DNA of 64,000 nucleotides from Lachnospiraceae bacterium KM106-2 (GCA_009731425.1 AP018794.1:4389501-4453500); one strand, 5' to 3'; positions 1-9,854 are shown, counted from the first letter of the stretch. Numbers and translations: made by a program. Notes: generated by a model not told the origin, from the letters alone.

Positions 1-1
1 T

Positions 2-1369
2 GCGAAAGTTACGTTAAGCAAGAGCAGTTTTCAATATGCCAAGGATGCAAAGGCGACAAGTGAGGTATCGACAACTTGGATCCCATTAGCATCTAAGAAT
101 ATATCAGGATCAGAGTTTCACAAGTATGAGTATGGCTTGATCTATTTGACGGCAGGAGCAAATAAACTAAAGGTACATAGTGAGGAAGCATTCTTCTTTG
201 ATCAGTTGATATTATCGTATGATAAGAATGCAACAGAAGAAAATCCATATACGGTAGAAGCAGAAGATTGCAGTTTAACAAGTGACGAGCCAGGGGATGA
301 TTATAATTATCTGCTTGGAAGCAGCAGTGTTCCAAAGGTGATCTCGAATACCTATGCTTCCGGTCAAAAAGCAGTGGAAGGATTTAGAGGGGGATGTGGA
401 AATTCATTCTCACTTAAGATCAATGTATCAAAGGAAGGTAATTATAAGCTTTCGATGGTTTATGCTAATGATGAACCAGCACCTGTTATGAAGAAGCAGG
501 ATGGCAATTATTATGTTCATCCTTATAATACAGATCTTGTAGAACGGTACGCTCAGATTCAGGTGAACGATCAAGAAAAGAAGACGGTATATTTTAGAAG
601 TACTTTCTGTTGGGATGTCTTTAAGAATGTCGTGATCGATGTTCATTTGAAGAAAGGCAATAATGTAATCCAAGTTTCAAATGATAATAGTTATAAATAT
701 AGCTCAGTACAAGATGATTTCACACCTCGGTTCGATCAGTTTACGATCGCGCAGGGAATTATAGAAGAGGGCAAAGCAGAAAAAATCCAAGGATCTCTAC
801 CGGAAGAAACGCAGACACCAAGTGCTACGCCAACAATTACACCATCAGCTACGCCAAGTGTGACTCCACCATCAGATGTTCCAACGAAGCAGCCAACACC
901 AACGGTATCGCCAACGCCAACACCATCTGCAGCAGGAAATATTCCAGTTCCATCGACACCAACAGGAACGCCAAAGCCAAAGCAAACAGCTAAGAAAAAA
1001 CTGTTAAAGAAAGGTACGGTTAAGAAGGTTGGCAATGCTTATTATAAAGTGACAAAATCATCCAAGAAGAATGGAACCGTAGCCTTTGTAAGACCCGCAA
1101 AAAAGACCTACCGAAAGCTTACGATTCCAGCAACGGTTAAGATCAGCGGTTATACTTATCAGGTCACTTCTATTCTGGATCGCGCAATGAATGGTTGTAA
1201 AAAACTAACTCAGATAGTAGTTTCATCGAAAAAGATCAAAACAGTTGGAAAGAACAGCTTTAAAGGAATCTCGAAAAAGGCTGTGATCAAAGTTCCAAAG
1301 TCGATGAAGAAGAAATACAAGAAGTTATTTACCAATCGGGGACAAAGTCCAAAGGTAAAAATAAAGTAA
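2..1369 (+). CDS. Secreted carbohydrate-binding protein with C-terminal BspA-like domain (5' truncated)
   Basis: The reading frame is open to the left window edge, so the N-terminus is missing. The visible part starts in a beta-rich module and continues into a second one (about window bases 240-760) that resembles CBM6/CBM35 carbohydrate-binding modules: it opens with the typical 'YTVEAEDC' stretch and contains Trp/Tyr/Phe-rich strands. A Pro/Thr/Ser linker of about 55 residues follows (bases 810-990), then a Lys-rich C-terminal domain ending in a BspA-type leucine-rich-repeat motif (AMNGCKKLTQI, KTVGKNSF). This layout is common at the ends of secreted glycoside hydrolases and wall-associated proteins of Lachnospiraceae. 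The catalytic part, if there is one, lies outside the window. The family assignment is by pattern only. Confidence 0.7.
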   Translation, partial: AKVTLSKSSFQYAKDAKATSEVSTTWIPLASKNISGSEFHKYEYGLIYLTAGANKLKVHSEEAFFFDQLILSYDKNATEENPYTVEAEDCSLTSDEPGDDYNYLLGSSSVPKVISNTYASGQKAVEGFRGGCGNSFSLKINVSKEGNYKLSMVYANDEPAPVMKKQDGNYYVHPYNTDLVERYAQIQVNDQEKKTVYFRSTFCWDVFKNVVIDVHLKKGNNVIQVSNDNSYKYSSVQDDFTPRFDQFTIAQGIIEEGKAEKIQGSLPEETQTPSATPTITPSATPSVTPPSDVPTKQPTPTVSPTPTPSAAGNIPVPSTPTGTPKPKQTAKKKLLKKGTVKKVGNAYYKVTKSSKKNGTVAFVRPAKKTYRKLTIPATVKISGYTYQVTSILDRAMNGCKKLTQIVVSSKKIKTVGKNSFKGISKKAVIKVPKSMKKKYKKLFTNRGQSPKVKIK

Positions 1370-1394
1370 TAAGACAAGTGATCGAATACTATAG

Positions 1395-1452
1395 TAGCTC
1401 TGTATCTAGTAAGAAGGGTTAAAGATTCTTACTAGATTACAGAGCTATTTTA
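1395..1452 (+). terminator. Rho-independent terminator
   Basis: A 21-base arm (1395-1415) pairs with 1426-1447, with one bulged T at 1437, and TTTTA follows. It lies 26 bases after the stop of the carbohydrate-binding protein gene and isolates it from relA. The remaining gap up to 1605 holds only a weak 36-43 codon ORF near 1452-1583 that I do not call. Confidence 0.85.
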
Positions 1453-1605
1453 TGTGCAAGGATAGTAAAAAAATGTGGGAGGAGAGCGATCAGAAAGAAG
1501 GAATTGGAAAAGCAGATGATATTATCAATTATTTCTTGGCAATAATAACGATATATCTATTTCGGAACGTGGCTTTGCAGATGTGACATAATTCGAATAA
1601 ATCAA

Positions 1606-1634
1606 TTGATTTTTTTATGGAAAGTCTTTATAAT
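1606..1634 (+). promoter_or_regulatory. Sigma-A promoter of relA/spoT
   Basis: TTGATT (1606-1611), a 17-base spacer, then TATAAT (1629-1634). Transcription should start near 1641. That lies downstream of the ATG at 1638, so the GTG at 1668 is the likely start codon of the gene. Confidence 0.8.
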
Positions 1635-1667
1635 TAAATGATAAAGTCAGAATTAGGCGGTGATTTC

Positions 1668-3965
1668 GTGGAACAGGATATTAAAATGAAACCTCATATA
1701 GAGAGCGACTATGAAAGTGAGCTTACTAAGCCAGCGGATTTTACAGATCCGGAAATTTTGTATGGCGAGTTATTAAAGATCATACGAAATTACCATCCAT
1801 CTGCGGATATCTCAATGATCGAAAAAGCATATAAGATTGCTTACGAGGCACATAAAGACCAGAGAAGAAAGTCTGGCGAGCCTTATATTATACATCCACT
1901 CTGTGTAGCTATTATTTTAGCTGAGTTAGAACTCGATAAAGAAACGATCGTAGCTGGTCTTCTTCACGATGTAGTTGAGGATACTGTGTTGACAACAGAA
2001 GAATTGACAGAGCAATTCAGTGAAGAAATTTCTCTATTGGTTGATGGTGTTACTAAGTTGACACAATTAAATTATTCAGCAGATAAAGTCGAGATACAGG
2101 CGGAAAATCTTCGAAAGATGTTCTTAGCAATGGCAAAGGATATCCGTGTTATTTTAATTAAACTTGCCGATCGTCTTCATAATATGCGTACCCTCAAATA
2201 TATGAAGCCAGAGAAGCAACGTGAAAAAGCAAGAGAGACCATGGATATCTATGCTCCGATCGCGCAGCGACTTGGTATCAGCAAGATTAAGACAGAATTA
2301 GATGATCTGTCATTAAAATATTTAGAGCCTGAAGTTTATACGGATTTGACAAAGAAAATTGCATCCAAAAAGAGCGAGCGTGAAGCTTTTATTAATAGCA
2401 TTGTTGAAGAAGTTAAATATCATGTCGAAGAGGCGGGAATCAAAGGAGAGATTTCAGGTCGTGTAAAACATTTCTTTAGTATCTATAAGAAGATGGTAAA
2501 TCAAAATAAGACATTAGATCAGATTTTTGATTTATTTGCAGTTCGTATTATGGTGGATACGGTTAAGGATTGTTATGCAGCACTTGGTATCATCCATGAG
2601 ATGTATAAACCAATTCCAGGTCGATTCAAAGATTATATTGCAATGCCAAAGGCAAATATGTATCAATCTTTGCATACGACACTAATTGGTCCAAAGGGAC
2701 AGCCATTTGAAATCCAGATCAGAACGTATGATATGCATCGTACCGCTGAGTATGGTATCGCTGCCCATTGGAAATATAAAGAGAACCAAGATGGAAAGAA
2801 TACAAAAGATAATGAAGAAGCAAAACTCACCTGGTTGCGTCAAATATTGGAATGGCAACGAGATATGTCAGATAATCGAGAATTTCTTAGTCTATTAAAG
2901 TCAGATCTTGATCTATTCTCAGAGAGTGTATATTGTTTTACTCCTTCTGGCGATGTAAAGAATCTTCCCAATGGTTCAACTCCAATTGATTTTGCATACA
3001 GCATTCATAGTGCTGTCGGCAATAAGATGGTTGGGGCTCGAGTAAATGGTAAATTAGTTACGATCGATTATAAAATTCAAAATGGTGATCGTATCGAGAT
3101 CATTACTAGTCAAAATTCAAAGGGGCCAAGCCGTGACTGGTTATCACTTGTTAAGAGTACACAGGCAAAGAATAAGATAAATCAATGGTTCAAGGCTCAG
3201 TTAAAAGAAGATAATATCATTCGTGGTAAAGAGATGATCGTTACTTATTGTAAGGCAAAGAGTATCGTTCTAAGTGATCTTCTAAAACCAGAATTTATGA
3301 ATGCAGTAATGGTGAAATACGGATTCCGTGATTGGGACAGCGTATACGCAGCCCTTGGTCATGGCGGTCTAAAAGAGGGACAGATCATCAACAAACTGCA
3401 AGAAGAGTATCGTAAAAAACATAAGAAAGAGATGACCGATGCAAAGGTACTTGAGACCATTGCAGAGGTTAAAGAAAGCAAATTGCCGGTGAAAAAGAAA
3501 GGCAAGAGCGGGATTGTCGTAAAAGGAATTCATGATGTTGCGGTACGTTTCTCTAAATGTTGTTCACCAGTACCAGGGGATGAAATCGTTGGTTTCGTTA
3601 CAAGAGGACGTGGTGTCAGCATCCATCGTACCGACTGCGTTAATATTATGAATCTACCAGCTGAAGATCGTGTCAGATTAATAGATGCAGAGTGGCATGT
3701 AAGTGCAAACACAGGAAATGATGAACTTTATACAGCGGAGATCAGAATTTTTGCTAACAACCGAAATGGTGTATTGTTAGATGTTTCTAAGATATTTACA
3801 GAAAATAAAATTAGTGTAACCAGCATGAATGTGCGTACGAATAAGCAAGGAACTGCCACGATCAGTGTGGGATTTGAGATTAACGGTGTAGACCAGTTAA
3901 ATCAGATCGTCTCAAAGATTCAAAATGTGGAAAGTGTTCTTGATATCGAACGTACGTCAGGCTGA
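1668..3965 (+). CDS. relA: Bifunctional (p)ppGpp synthetase/hydrolase RelA/SpoT
   Basis: Makes and degrades the stringent-response alarmones (p)ppGpp in the cytoplasm. At 765 residues it has the full long-RSH order: HD hydrolase (LLHDVVEDT near residue 100), synthetase domain (about 230-370, with the conserved 'YIAMPKANMYQSLHTT' region), TGS domain (VYCFTPSGDV, about 425-490), a Cys-rich helical/zinc-finger region (RFSKCCSPVPGDE), and a C-terminal ACT domain. Both catalytic halves look intact, so I expect a bifunctional enzyme. I chose the GTG start because the promoter -10 box overlaps the region of the upstream ATG (1638) and a GGCGGTG-type ribosome binding site precedes 1668. It heads a run of genes through aspS with short gaps. 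Confidence 0.93.
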   Translation: MEQDIKMKPHIESDYESELTKPADFTDPEILYGELLKIIRNYHPSADISMIEKAYKIAYEAHKDQRRKSGEPYIIHPLCVAIILAELELDKETIVAGLLHDVVEDTVLTTEELTEQFSEEISLLVDGVTKLTQLNYSADKVEIQAENLRKMFLAMAKDIRVILIKLADRLHNMRTLKYMKPEKQREKARETMDIYAPIAQRLGISKIKTELDDLSLKYLEPEVYTDLTKKIASKKSEREAFINSIVEEVKYHVEEAGIKGEISGRVKHFFSIYKKMVNQNKTLDQIFDLFAVRIMVDTVKDCYAALGIIHEMYKPIPGRFKDYIAMPKANMYQSLHTTLIGPKGQPFEIQIRTYDMHRTAEYGIAAHWKYKENQDGKNTKDNEEAKLTWLRQILEWQRDMSDNREFLSLLKSDLDLFSESVYCFTPSGDVKNLPNGSTPIDFAYSIHSAVGNKMVGARVNGKLVTIDYKIQNGDRIEIITSQNSKGPSRDWLSLVKSTQAKNKINQWFKAQLKEDNIIRGKEMIVTYCKAKSIVLSDLLKPEFMNAVMVKYGFRDWDSVYAALGHGGLKEGQIINKLQEEYRKKHKKEMTDAKVLETIAEVKESKLPVKKKGKSGIVVKGIHDVAVRFSKCCSPVPGDEIVGFVTRGRGVSIHRTDCVNIMNLPAEDRVRLIDAEWHVSANTGNDELYTAEIRIFANNRNGVLLDVSKIFTENKISVTSMNVRTNKQGTATISVGFEINGVDQLNQIVSKIQNVESVLDIERTSG

Positions 3966-3981
3966 TCAAGAGGTAATAAAT

Positions 3982-4617
3982 ATGAGTGATAAAATGCAAA
4001 GAGAGTGTCTCACACTTGGTATGGTTCAGACGAACTGCTATATTGTATGGAATCGTGATACAAAGGAAGCAATTGTAATAGATCCAGCAGATCATCCAGA
4101 GAGGATCATCGATGTATTAAATTCAAATCAACTTACATTAAAAGCAATCTTATTAACTCATGCGCACTTTGATCATATTGGAGCGGTAGGAGGACTTAAG
4201 CTTCAATATGATGTTCCAGTTTACTCACATGAGGCGGAAGAAGAGATGGCAAAAGATCCATCGTTAAATTTGGCGTTGCATTTTGGTGTAGGCAATCTTG
4301 CTGTGAAAGTAGATCAGTTAGTTCGTGATGGGGAAGAATTAGAAATCGCAGGTTTCGCGATTGAAGCAATTCATACACCTGGACATACATCTGGTGGATG
4401 TTGCTATTATTTTGCAGAGGAAGGTGTACTATTTAGCGGGGATACCTTATTCTGTGGAACGGTAGGAAGAACAGATTTCCCAACAGGAAGTTATGCTGAG
4501 TTAAAGAATTCCGTTACTAATAAACTATTTACTTTGCCAGACGAAACGGTTGTATTGCCAGGTCATAATGAAGCAACAACGATTGCTTATGAAAAGGCAA
4601 ACAATATGGAAGTATAG
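3982..4617 (+). CDS. MBL-fold metallo-hydrolase (glyoxalase II-like)
   Basis: A 211-residue member of the metallo-beta-lactamase fold, hydroxyacylglutathione hydrolase-like group. The zinc-binding motif THAHFDH is at residues 59-65, followed by HTPGHTSGG, FSGDTLF and the C-terminal LPGHNEATT, so both metal sites are present. The true substrate of this group in glutathione-free clostridia is not known; a thioester or glyoxalase-type role is a family guess. The ATG at 3982 follows an AAGAGG site at a good distance. An earlier in-frame start inside relA (3925) has no such site. Seventeen bases separate it from relA, and this relA-MBL-hemZ order suggests one transcript. Confidence 0.88.
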   Translation: MSDKMQRECLTLGMVQTNCYIVWNRDTKEAIVIDPADHPERIIDVLNSNQLTLKAILLTHAHFDHIGAVGGLKLQYDVPVYSHEAEEEMAKDPSLNLALHFGVGNLAVKVDQLVRDGEELEIAGFAIEAIHTPGHTSGGCCYYFAEEGVLFSGDTLFCGTVGRTDFPTGSYAELKNSVTNKLFTLPDETVVLPGHNEATTIAYEKANNMEV

Positions 4618-4640
4618 ATTACAATTAGAAAGGCAATAAA

Positions 4641-6128
4641 ATGATACAGATCATTCGTTCCAAAGAAGAATTTGAATATGAGTTACGTGCCCTTACTATG
4701 GCATTTTTCCCTGGGGAAGCGATCACGACGAAGGATGTGATCGAAGAAGAACCAGAACATTTGTTAAAGGTCGATGTAACGATCGGGGAACGTGAGATTA
4801 AAATAACGTTCACGAAAGATGGAGAAGAGCCTCATACAGAACGCTGTGAAGCAGACTTACTTCATAATCGTAAAGAATATAAGAATCATTTAAAGATCCT
4901 TATGTATCAAGGGTATTCTAAGATTACAGGCAAGGAGCTTCCTTGGGGGACACTTACTGGAATCAGACCTACCAAATTAGCACTTCTTAGCTTGGAAGAA
5001 AAGATGACGAAAGAGGAGATTGAAGAGTATTTCCACAAACATTATCTTTGTTCCAAAGAGAAGACAGATATCAGTTTAAAGATCGCAAAGAGAGAACTTG
5101 ATATCTTACATCAGATTGATTATAGAAATGGATATTCCATCTATATTGGAATCCCATTCTGTCCAACTAGATGTCTCTATTGTTCGTTTACCGCATATTC
5201 GTTAAAGAAATATGAGGATATTGTAGATGATTATCTGACAGCACTTTGTAAAGAAATCGATTACGCAGCAACTTGTTTCCCAGATAAAAAGTTGACGACC
5301 GTATATATCGGTGGAGGAACTCCTACAACTTTAAATGAAGTACAGTTAGAGCGTCTTCTTAAGAAGATCCGCGAGACACTTGATTTTACCAATGTTGTAG
5401 AGTTTACCGTAGAGGCAGGCCGTCCAGACAGTATTACAATGGGTAAATTACAAGTATTAAAACAATATGGTGTTACCAGAATCTCAATTAATCCACAGAC
5501 TATGAACCAAAAGACGCTTGATGTTATTGGAAGACGACATTCTGTTGAAGAGGTAAAAGACGCTTTCCGTATGGCACGAGAAGCAGGTCATGATAATATC
5601 AATATGGATCTTATCATTGGACTTCCAGGTGAAATGGTTGAGGATGTTGATTATACATTAGAGGAAATTAAAAAACTGAATCCAGACAGCTTAACCGTGC
5701 ATACACTTGCAATCAAACGAGCTGCCAATCTGAATATTTATAAAGAAAAATATGCAGACATGGAATTTGGTGATACAATAACAATGTTAGAGCACACAAG
5801 TGCGTTTGCAAATGAAGAAGACTATGAGCCATATTATCTGTATCGTCAGAAAAACATGGCAGGAAACTTAGAAAATGTCGGCTATGCCAGAGATGGGAAA
5901 GAGGGGATCTATAATATTCTCATCATGGAAGAAAGACAGAACATTCTTGCGCTTGGAGCAGGAGCCTCTTCAAAATTTGTTTTCTTAGATGAAAATCGAA
6001 TTGAAAGAGTGGAGAATGTGAAAGAAGTTACCGAGTATATTACACGAGTGGATGAAATGATCGATCGTAAAGAACGATTGATGGAAAAGGAGTATTATGG
6101 GGGAAAAGGTCATTGTAAAGAACAATGA
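4641..6128 (+). CDS. hemZ: HemZ-type oxygen-independent coproporphyrinogen III dehydrogenase-like radical SAM protein
   Basis: A 495-residue radical SAM enzyme of the HemN/HemZ group. After an N-terminal segment of about 165 residues typical of HemZ, it carries the CxxxCxxC cluster motif (CPTRCLYC) in 'IGIPFCPTRCLYCSF', then GGGTPT and a C-terminal HemN-like part. Members use SAM and a 4Fe-4S cluster for anaerobic oxidative decarboxylation of coproporphyrinogen III, although many clostridial HemZ proteins sit in genomes without full heme synthesis, so the physiological substrate is open. It lies 23 bases after the MBL gene, and its 3' end overlaps the next gene by 32 bases, which points to coupled translation. 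Confidence 0.87.
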   Translation: MIQIIRSKEEFEYELRALTMAFFPGEAITTKDVIEEEPEHLLKVDVTIGEREIKITFTKDGEEPHTERCEADLLHNRKEYKNHLKILMYQGYSKITGKELPWGTLTGIRPTKLALLSLEEKMTKEEIEEYFHKHYLCSKEKTDISLKIAKRELDILHQIDYRNGYSIYIGIPFCPTRCLYCSFTAYSLKKYEDIVDDYLTALCKEIDYAATCFPDKKLTTVYIGGGTPTTLNEVQLERLLKKIRETLDFTNVVEFTVEAGRPDSITMGKLQVLKQYGVTRISINPQTMNQKTLDVIGRRHSVEEVKDAFRMAREAGHDNINMDLIIGLPGEMVEDVDYTLEEIKKLNPDSLTVHTLAIKRAANLNIYKEKYADMEFGDTITMLEHTSAFANEEDYEPYYLYRQKNMAGNLENVGYARDGKEGIYNILIMEERQNILALGAGASSKFVFLDENRIERVENVKEVTEYITRVDEMIDRKERLMEKEYYGGKGHCKEQ

Positions 6129-6711
6129 ATCCTCTGAATATGAAGCAGCAATAAGAGAGGATTTTAAGGAAGCCATCGACCATGGAATATTAGTGAGTAA
6201 TCTTGCTTATTTATTAGCAAAAGAATTGAGGATGAGTGAGGAATACTGCAAGCATATTGCAGTAGCCGGAATGCTTCATGATATCGGAAAGCTGAAAGTC
6301 AGTAAATATCTCTATCAGAGAAGAAATGACACATTGCTTGTAGAACAGATGAAGTATGTTCGTATGCATCCTACATTTAGTTACGAGATACTAAGAGAAC
6401 GTGGCTACGATGATTTTGTATTGGAAAGTATTTATCATCATCATGAAAATTATGATGGTTCAGGCTATCCGGACAACTTAAAAGATATCAATATCCCTTA
6501 TGGCGCTAGAATTTTACGAACATGTGATGTATTTTCAGCACTTGTTTCAACAAGGGCGTATCGATCTGCATTTGATATCGATACGGCGATGGAACTTATG
6601 ATAGATGAAGTGAAGAATTTCGATATGGAGATTTTCTTAGCATTTCAGCGCGTTATTAATAGTGAACAATTTGAACCTATAAAAGGCTTTATAAAAAAGT
6701 TAGCAAATTAG
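6097..6711 (+). CDS. HD-GYP domain protein (probable c-di-GMP phosphodiesterase)
   Basis: 204 residues, essentially one HD-GYP domain. Visible motifs are HDIGK, a following HP (RMHPTFSYEIL), HHHENYDGSGYP and RAYR, so the metal ligands and the GYP signature are intact. HD-GYP enzymes hydrolyse cyclic di-GMP. Here there is no receiver or sensor domain, so its activity would be controlled by expression or partners. The start at 6097 has an AAAAGGAG site and lies inside the end of hemZ, so the two are probably translationally coupled. Sitting between hemZ and hisS is an unusual place for a signalling enzyme. Confidence 0.85.
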   Translation: MGEKVIVKNNESSEYEAAIREDFKEAIDHGILVSNLAYLLAKELRMSEEYCKHIAVAGMLHDIGKLKVSKYLYQRRNDTLLVEQMKYVRMHPTFSYEILRERGYDDFVLESIYHHHENYDGSGYPDNLKDINIPYGARILRTCDVFSALVSTRAYRSAFDIDTAMELMIDEVKNFDMEIFLAFQRVINSEQFEPIKGFIKKLAN

Positions 6712-6730
6712 CTATTTTAGGAGGAAAAAT

Positions 6731-7987
6731 ATGATTACCCAGAGACCAAAAGGAACCCAGGACTGGTACGGCGCAGATATGCACAGACGTACTGTGATTG
6801 AATCGATCGGAAGAAGATTAGCAAAGACTTACAATATCAAAGAGATCATCACTCCAATCTTCGAGCATACAGAATTATTTTCTCGTGGTGTTGGAGAGAC
6901 TACAGATGTTGTTCAAAAAGAAATGTATACTTTTACAGATAAAGGTGACAGAAGCATTTCTTTAAAACCAGAAGGTACAGCAGGTGCAATCCGTGCTTAT
7001 CTTGAAAATAATTTATATGCAGAAAGCGGTCCAACAAAGTTATTTTATGTAACGCCAGCTTTCCGTTATGAAAAACCACAAAGCGGACGTTTAAGACAAC
7101 ATCACCAATTTGGTGTAGAATTTGTTGGTTCTAAGAGCCCTCTTGCAGAAGTTGAATTAATTTCTTTCATTACAACAATGATCAAAGAAATCGGTTTATC
7201 AGATGCAAAACTTCATATCAACAGTATTGGATGTGCTAACTGTCGTAAGACTTATAATGATGCATTATTAGCTTACCTTAGCAAACATGAAGAACACTTA
7301 TGTCCAACATGTAAAGAACGTATGAAGAAGAATCCTCTTCGTGTTATCGACTGTAAAGTAGATGCATGTAAGGAGATCGTTAAGGATGCACCAAGAACGA
7401 TCGATTATCTTGATGAAGAATGTAAAGATCATTTTGAGGAATTACAAGCTTTATTAAATGAGTTAAATATCCCTTATGAAATCGATACAGGTATCGTTCG
7501 TGGTTTAGATTATTATACTAAGACTGTATTTGAATTTGTTAATAAAGATGGTTTCACTTTATGTGGTGGCGGAAGATACGATAATTTAGTACATGAGATC
7601 GATGGAAAACAAGATATTCCAAGTGTTGGTTTCGGTATGGGTATCGAACGTATTCTTTACTTCTTAGATAAAGAAGGAGTAGAATTACCAGCGGAGGATC
7701 CTGTAGAATTATATGTAGGTATCCTTGGTAAAGACGCAAAAGCGAAAGCATATAGAATCGTAAAACAGTTAAGAGATTCTGGAATCATCGTTGAGACTGA
7801 TTACATGGATCGAAGCGTAAAAGCTCAGATGAAGTATGCCAATAAGATTGGTGCAAAATACACAGTGATCATGGGTGAAGATGAAATCGCTTCCAATAAG
7901 GCTGTTATCAAGAACATGGAAACTCATGAACAACTTGAAATGGCAATTGATGAAATCGCAGCATATTTTGCTAATGCTAAGAATTAA
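6731..7987 (+). CDS. hisS: Histidyl-tRNA synthetase
   Basis: Class II aminoacyl-tRNA synthetase that charges tRNA-His in the cytoplasm. 418 residues, the normal bacterial length. Motif 1 region near the N-terminus, motif 2 'FRYEKPQSGRLRQHHQF', the histidine-specific 'RGLDYYTKTVFEF' loop, motif 3 'GFGMGIERI', and a C-terminal anticodon-binding domain are all visible. A perfect AGGAGG precedes the ATG. There is no T-box in the 19-base gap, so it relies on transcription from upstream. It is followed after 39 bases by aspS, the usual hisS-aspS pair of Firmicutes. Confidence 0.97.
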   Translation: MITQRPKGTQDWYGADMHRRTVIESIGRRLAKTYNIKEIITPIFEHTELFSRGVGETTDVVQKEMYTFTDKGDRSISLKPEGTAGAIRAYLENNLYAESGPTKLFYVTPAFRYEKPQSGRLRQHHQFGVEFVGSKSPLAEVELISFITTMIKEIGLSDAKLHINSIGCANCRKTYNDALLAYLSKHEEHLCPTCKERMKKNPLRVIDCKVDACKEIVKDAPRTIDYLDEECKDHFEELQALLNELNIPYEIDTGIVRGLDYYTKTVFEFVNKDGFTLCGGGRYDNLVHEIDGKQDIPSVGFGMGIERILYFLDKEGVELPAEDPVELYVGILGKDAKAKAYRIVKQLRDSGIIVETDYMDRSVKAQMKYANKIGAKYTVIMGEDEIASNKAVIKNMETHEQLEMAIDEIAAYFANAKN

Positions 7988-8026
7988 GCAAAATTAAGAT
8001 ATATAGATAAAAGGAGACAAATAGAC

Positions 8027-9823
8027 ATGGCTGAATCAATGAAAGGGTTACATAGAACCCACAGATGTACGGAAGTGTCTAGCGCAAACATCGGGGAACA
8101 AGTAACCGTTATGGGCTGGGTACAAAAAAGCAGAAATAAAGGCGGATTAATCTTCGTAGATTTAAGAGATCGTTCTGGATTATTACAGATCATCTTCGAA
8201 GAAAGCGATACGGACAAGGAAGTATTTGAAAAAGCTGCTAAACTTAGAAGTGAATTTGTTATCGCAGTAGTTGGTAAAGTGGCAAAACGTTCTGGTGCAG
8301 TAAATGAAAATCTTGCAACCGGTGATATTGAAATCATCGCAGAACAACTTCGTATTCTTTCTGAATCCGAAACACCACCTTTCCCAATCGAAGAAGATTC
8401 TAAGACAAAAGAAGAATTACGTTTAAAATATCGTTACCTTGATCTTAGAAGACCAGATCTTCAAAGAAACCTTTATGTTAGAAGTAAGGTAGCAACTCTT
8501 ACTCGTCAATTCATGGCGGAAGAAGGATTCCTTGAAATCGAAACACCAATGCTTACAAAATCAACTCCAGAAGGTGCAAGAGATTATCTTGTTCCTAGCC
8601 GTGTGCATCCAGGTAACTTCTACGCATTACCTCAATCACCACAGTTATTCAAACAGTTATTAATGTGTTCTGGATACGATCGTTACTTCCAGATCGCAAG
8701 ATGTTTCAGAGATGAAGATCTTCGTGCAGATCGTCAGCCTGAATTCACTCAGATGGATATGGAATTATCATTCGTAGATATTGATGACGTTATTGATGTT
8801 AACGAACGTTTATTACAGAAATTATTCAAAGAAGTATTAGACGTAGAGGTGAGGTTACCAATTCAGAGAATGACATGGCAAGAAGCAATGGATCGTTTTG
8901 GTTCTGATAAACCAGATCTTCGTTTTGGTATGGAACTTAAAGATGTATCTGACGTAGTAAAAGGATGCGGATTCGGCGTATTCACAGGTGCTCTTGAAAA
9001 TGGTGGTTCTGTTCGTGGTATCAATGCAGAAGGACAAGGCAGCATGCCAAGAAAGAAGATCGATGCATTAGTTGATGTTGCAAAAACTTATGGTGCAAAA
9101 GGTCTTGCTTATATCGCTCTTCACGAAGATGGAACAGTAAAATCAAGTTTCGCTAAATTCATGACAGATGAAGAAATGCAGAACTTAATCGCAGCTATGA
9201 ACGGTAAAGCAGGAGATTTATTATTATTTGCTGCTGATAGCAATAAAGTTGTATGGGATGTACTTGGTGCACTTCGTCTTCACCTTGCTAATTTACTTGG
9301 ATTACTTGATAAGAATGAATATAAATTCTTATGGGTTACTGAGTTCCCACAATTCGAATGGTCTGATGAACAAGGAAGATATCTTGCAATGCATCACCCA
9401 TTTACAATGCCTATGGAAGAAGACCTTCACTTACTTGATGAAGATCTTGGTAAAGTTAGAGCGAAAGCTTACGATATCGTACTTAACGGTACTGAAATCG
9501 GTGGTGGTAGCGTAAGAATCCATCAAGATGACATCCAAGAGAAGATGCTTGAAAAATTAGGATTCACAAAAGAAAAAGCTTATGAACAATTCGGTTTCTT
9601 ATTGAATGCATTCAAATACGGAGTTCCACCACACGCTGGACTTGCTTACGGACTTGATCGTCTTGTTATGCTTATGTGTAAAGAAGACAGTATCAAAGAT
9701 GTTATTGCATTCCCTAAAGTAAAAGATGCTTCTTGTCTACTTACAGATGCACCTAACTTAGTTGATGAGAAACAATTAGAAGAGTTATCAATTAAGACAG
9801 TTGTTGAAAACGAAGAAGAATAA
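8027..9823 (+). CDS. aspS: Aspartyl-tRNA synthetase, bacterial type
   Basis: 598 residues, the long bacterial type with an N-terminal OB anticodon domain ('VMGWVQKSRNKGGLIFVDLRDRSG'), class II catalytic core ('IARCFRDEDLRADRQPEFTQMDME' = motif 2) and the GAD insertion (about residues 290-410), ending with the motif 3 'AGLAYGLDRLVMLM'. AAAGGAGAC precedes the ATG. This is one of three AspRS-family genes in the window; the other two (36455 and 46340) are of the shorter archaeal type. Whether this one is strictly Asp-specific cannot be told from length alone. Confidence 0.96.
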   Translation: MAESMKGLHRTHRCTEVSSANIGEQVTVMGWVQKSRNKGGLIFVDLRDRSGLLQIIFEESDTDKEVFEKAAKLRSEFVIAVVGKVAKRSGAVNENLATGDIEIIAEQLRILSESETPPFPIEEDSKTKEELRLKYRYLDLRRPDLQRNLYVRSKVATLTRQFMAEEGFLEIETPMLTKSTPEGARDYLVPSRVHPGNFYALPQSPQLFKQLLMCSGYDRYFQIARCFRDEDLRADRQPEFTQMDMELSFVDIDDVIDVNERLLQKLFKEVLDVEVRLPIQRMTWQEAMDRFGSDKPDLRFGMELKDVSDVVKGCGFGVFTGALENGGSVRGINAEGQGSMPRKKIDALVDVAKTYGAKGLAYIALHEDGTVKSSFAKFMTDEEMQNLIAAMNGKAGDLLLFAADSNKVVWDVLGALRLHLANLLGLLDKNEYKFLWVTEFPQFEWSDEQGRYLAMHHPFTMPMEEDLHLLDEDLGKVRAKAYDIVLNGTEIGGGSVRIHQDDIQEKMLEKLGFTKEKAYEQFGFLLNAFKYGVPPHAGLAYGLDRLVMLMCKEDSIKDVIAFPKVKDASCLLTDAPNLVDEKQLEELSIKTVVENEEE

Positions 9824-9854
9824 AATATAATTTGATCGAGGATAAGGAGACCAC

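Noticed and set aside
736..1035. Antisense Gly/Val-rich ORF
   Set aside because: Mirror image of the Pro/Thr linker codons of the carbohydrate-binding protein.
1452..1583. Possible 36-43 codon ORF with a hydrophobic middle between the first terminator and relA
   Set aside because: Weak ribosome binding site, no clear promoter and no recognisable motif; could be chance in AT-rich DNA.
3880..4095. Antisense ORF over the relA/MBL junction
   Set aside because: Shadow of two well-supported plus-strand genes, with no ribosome binding site or family motifs.
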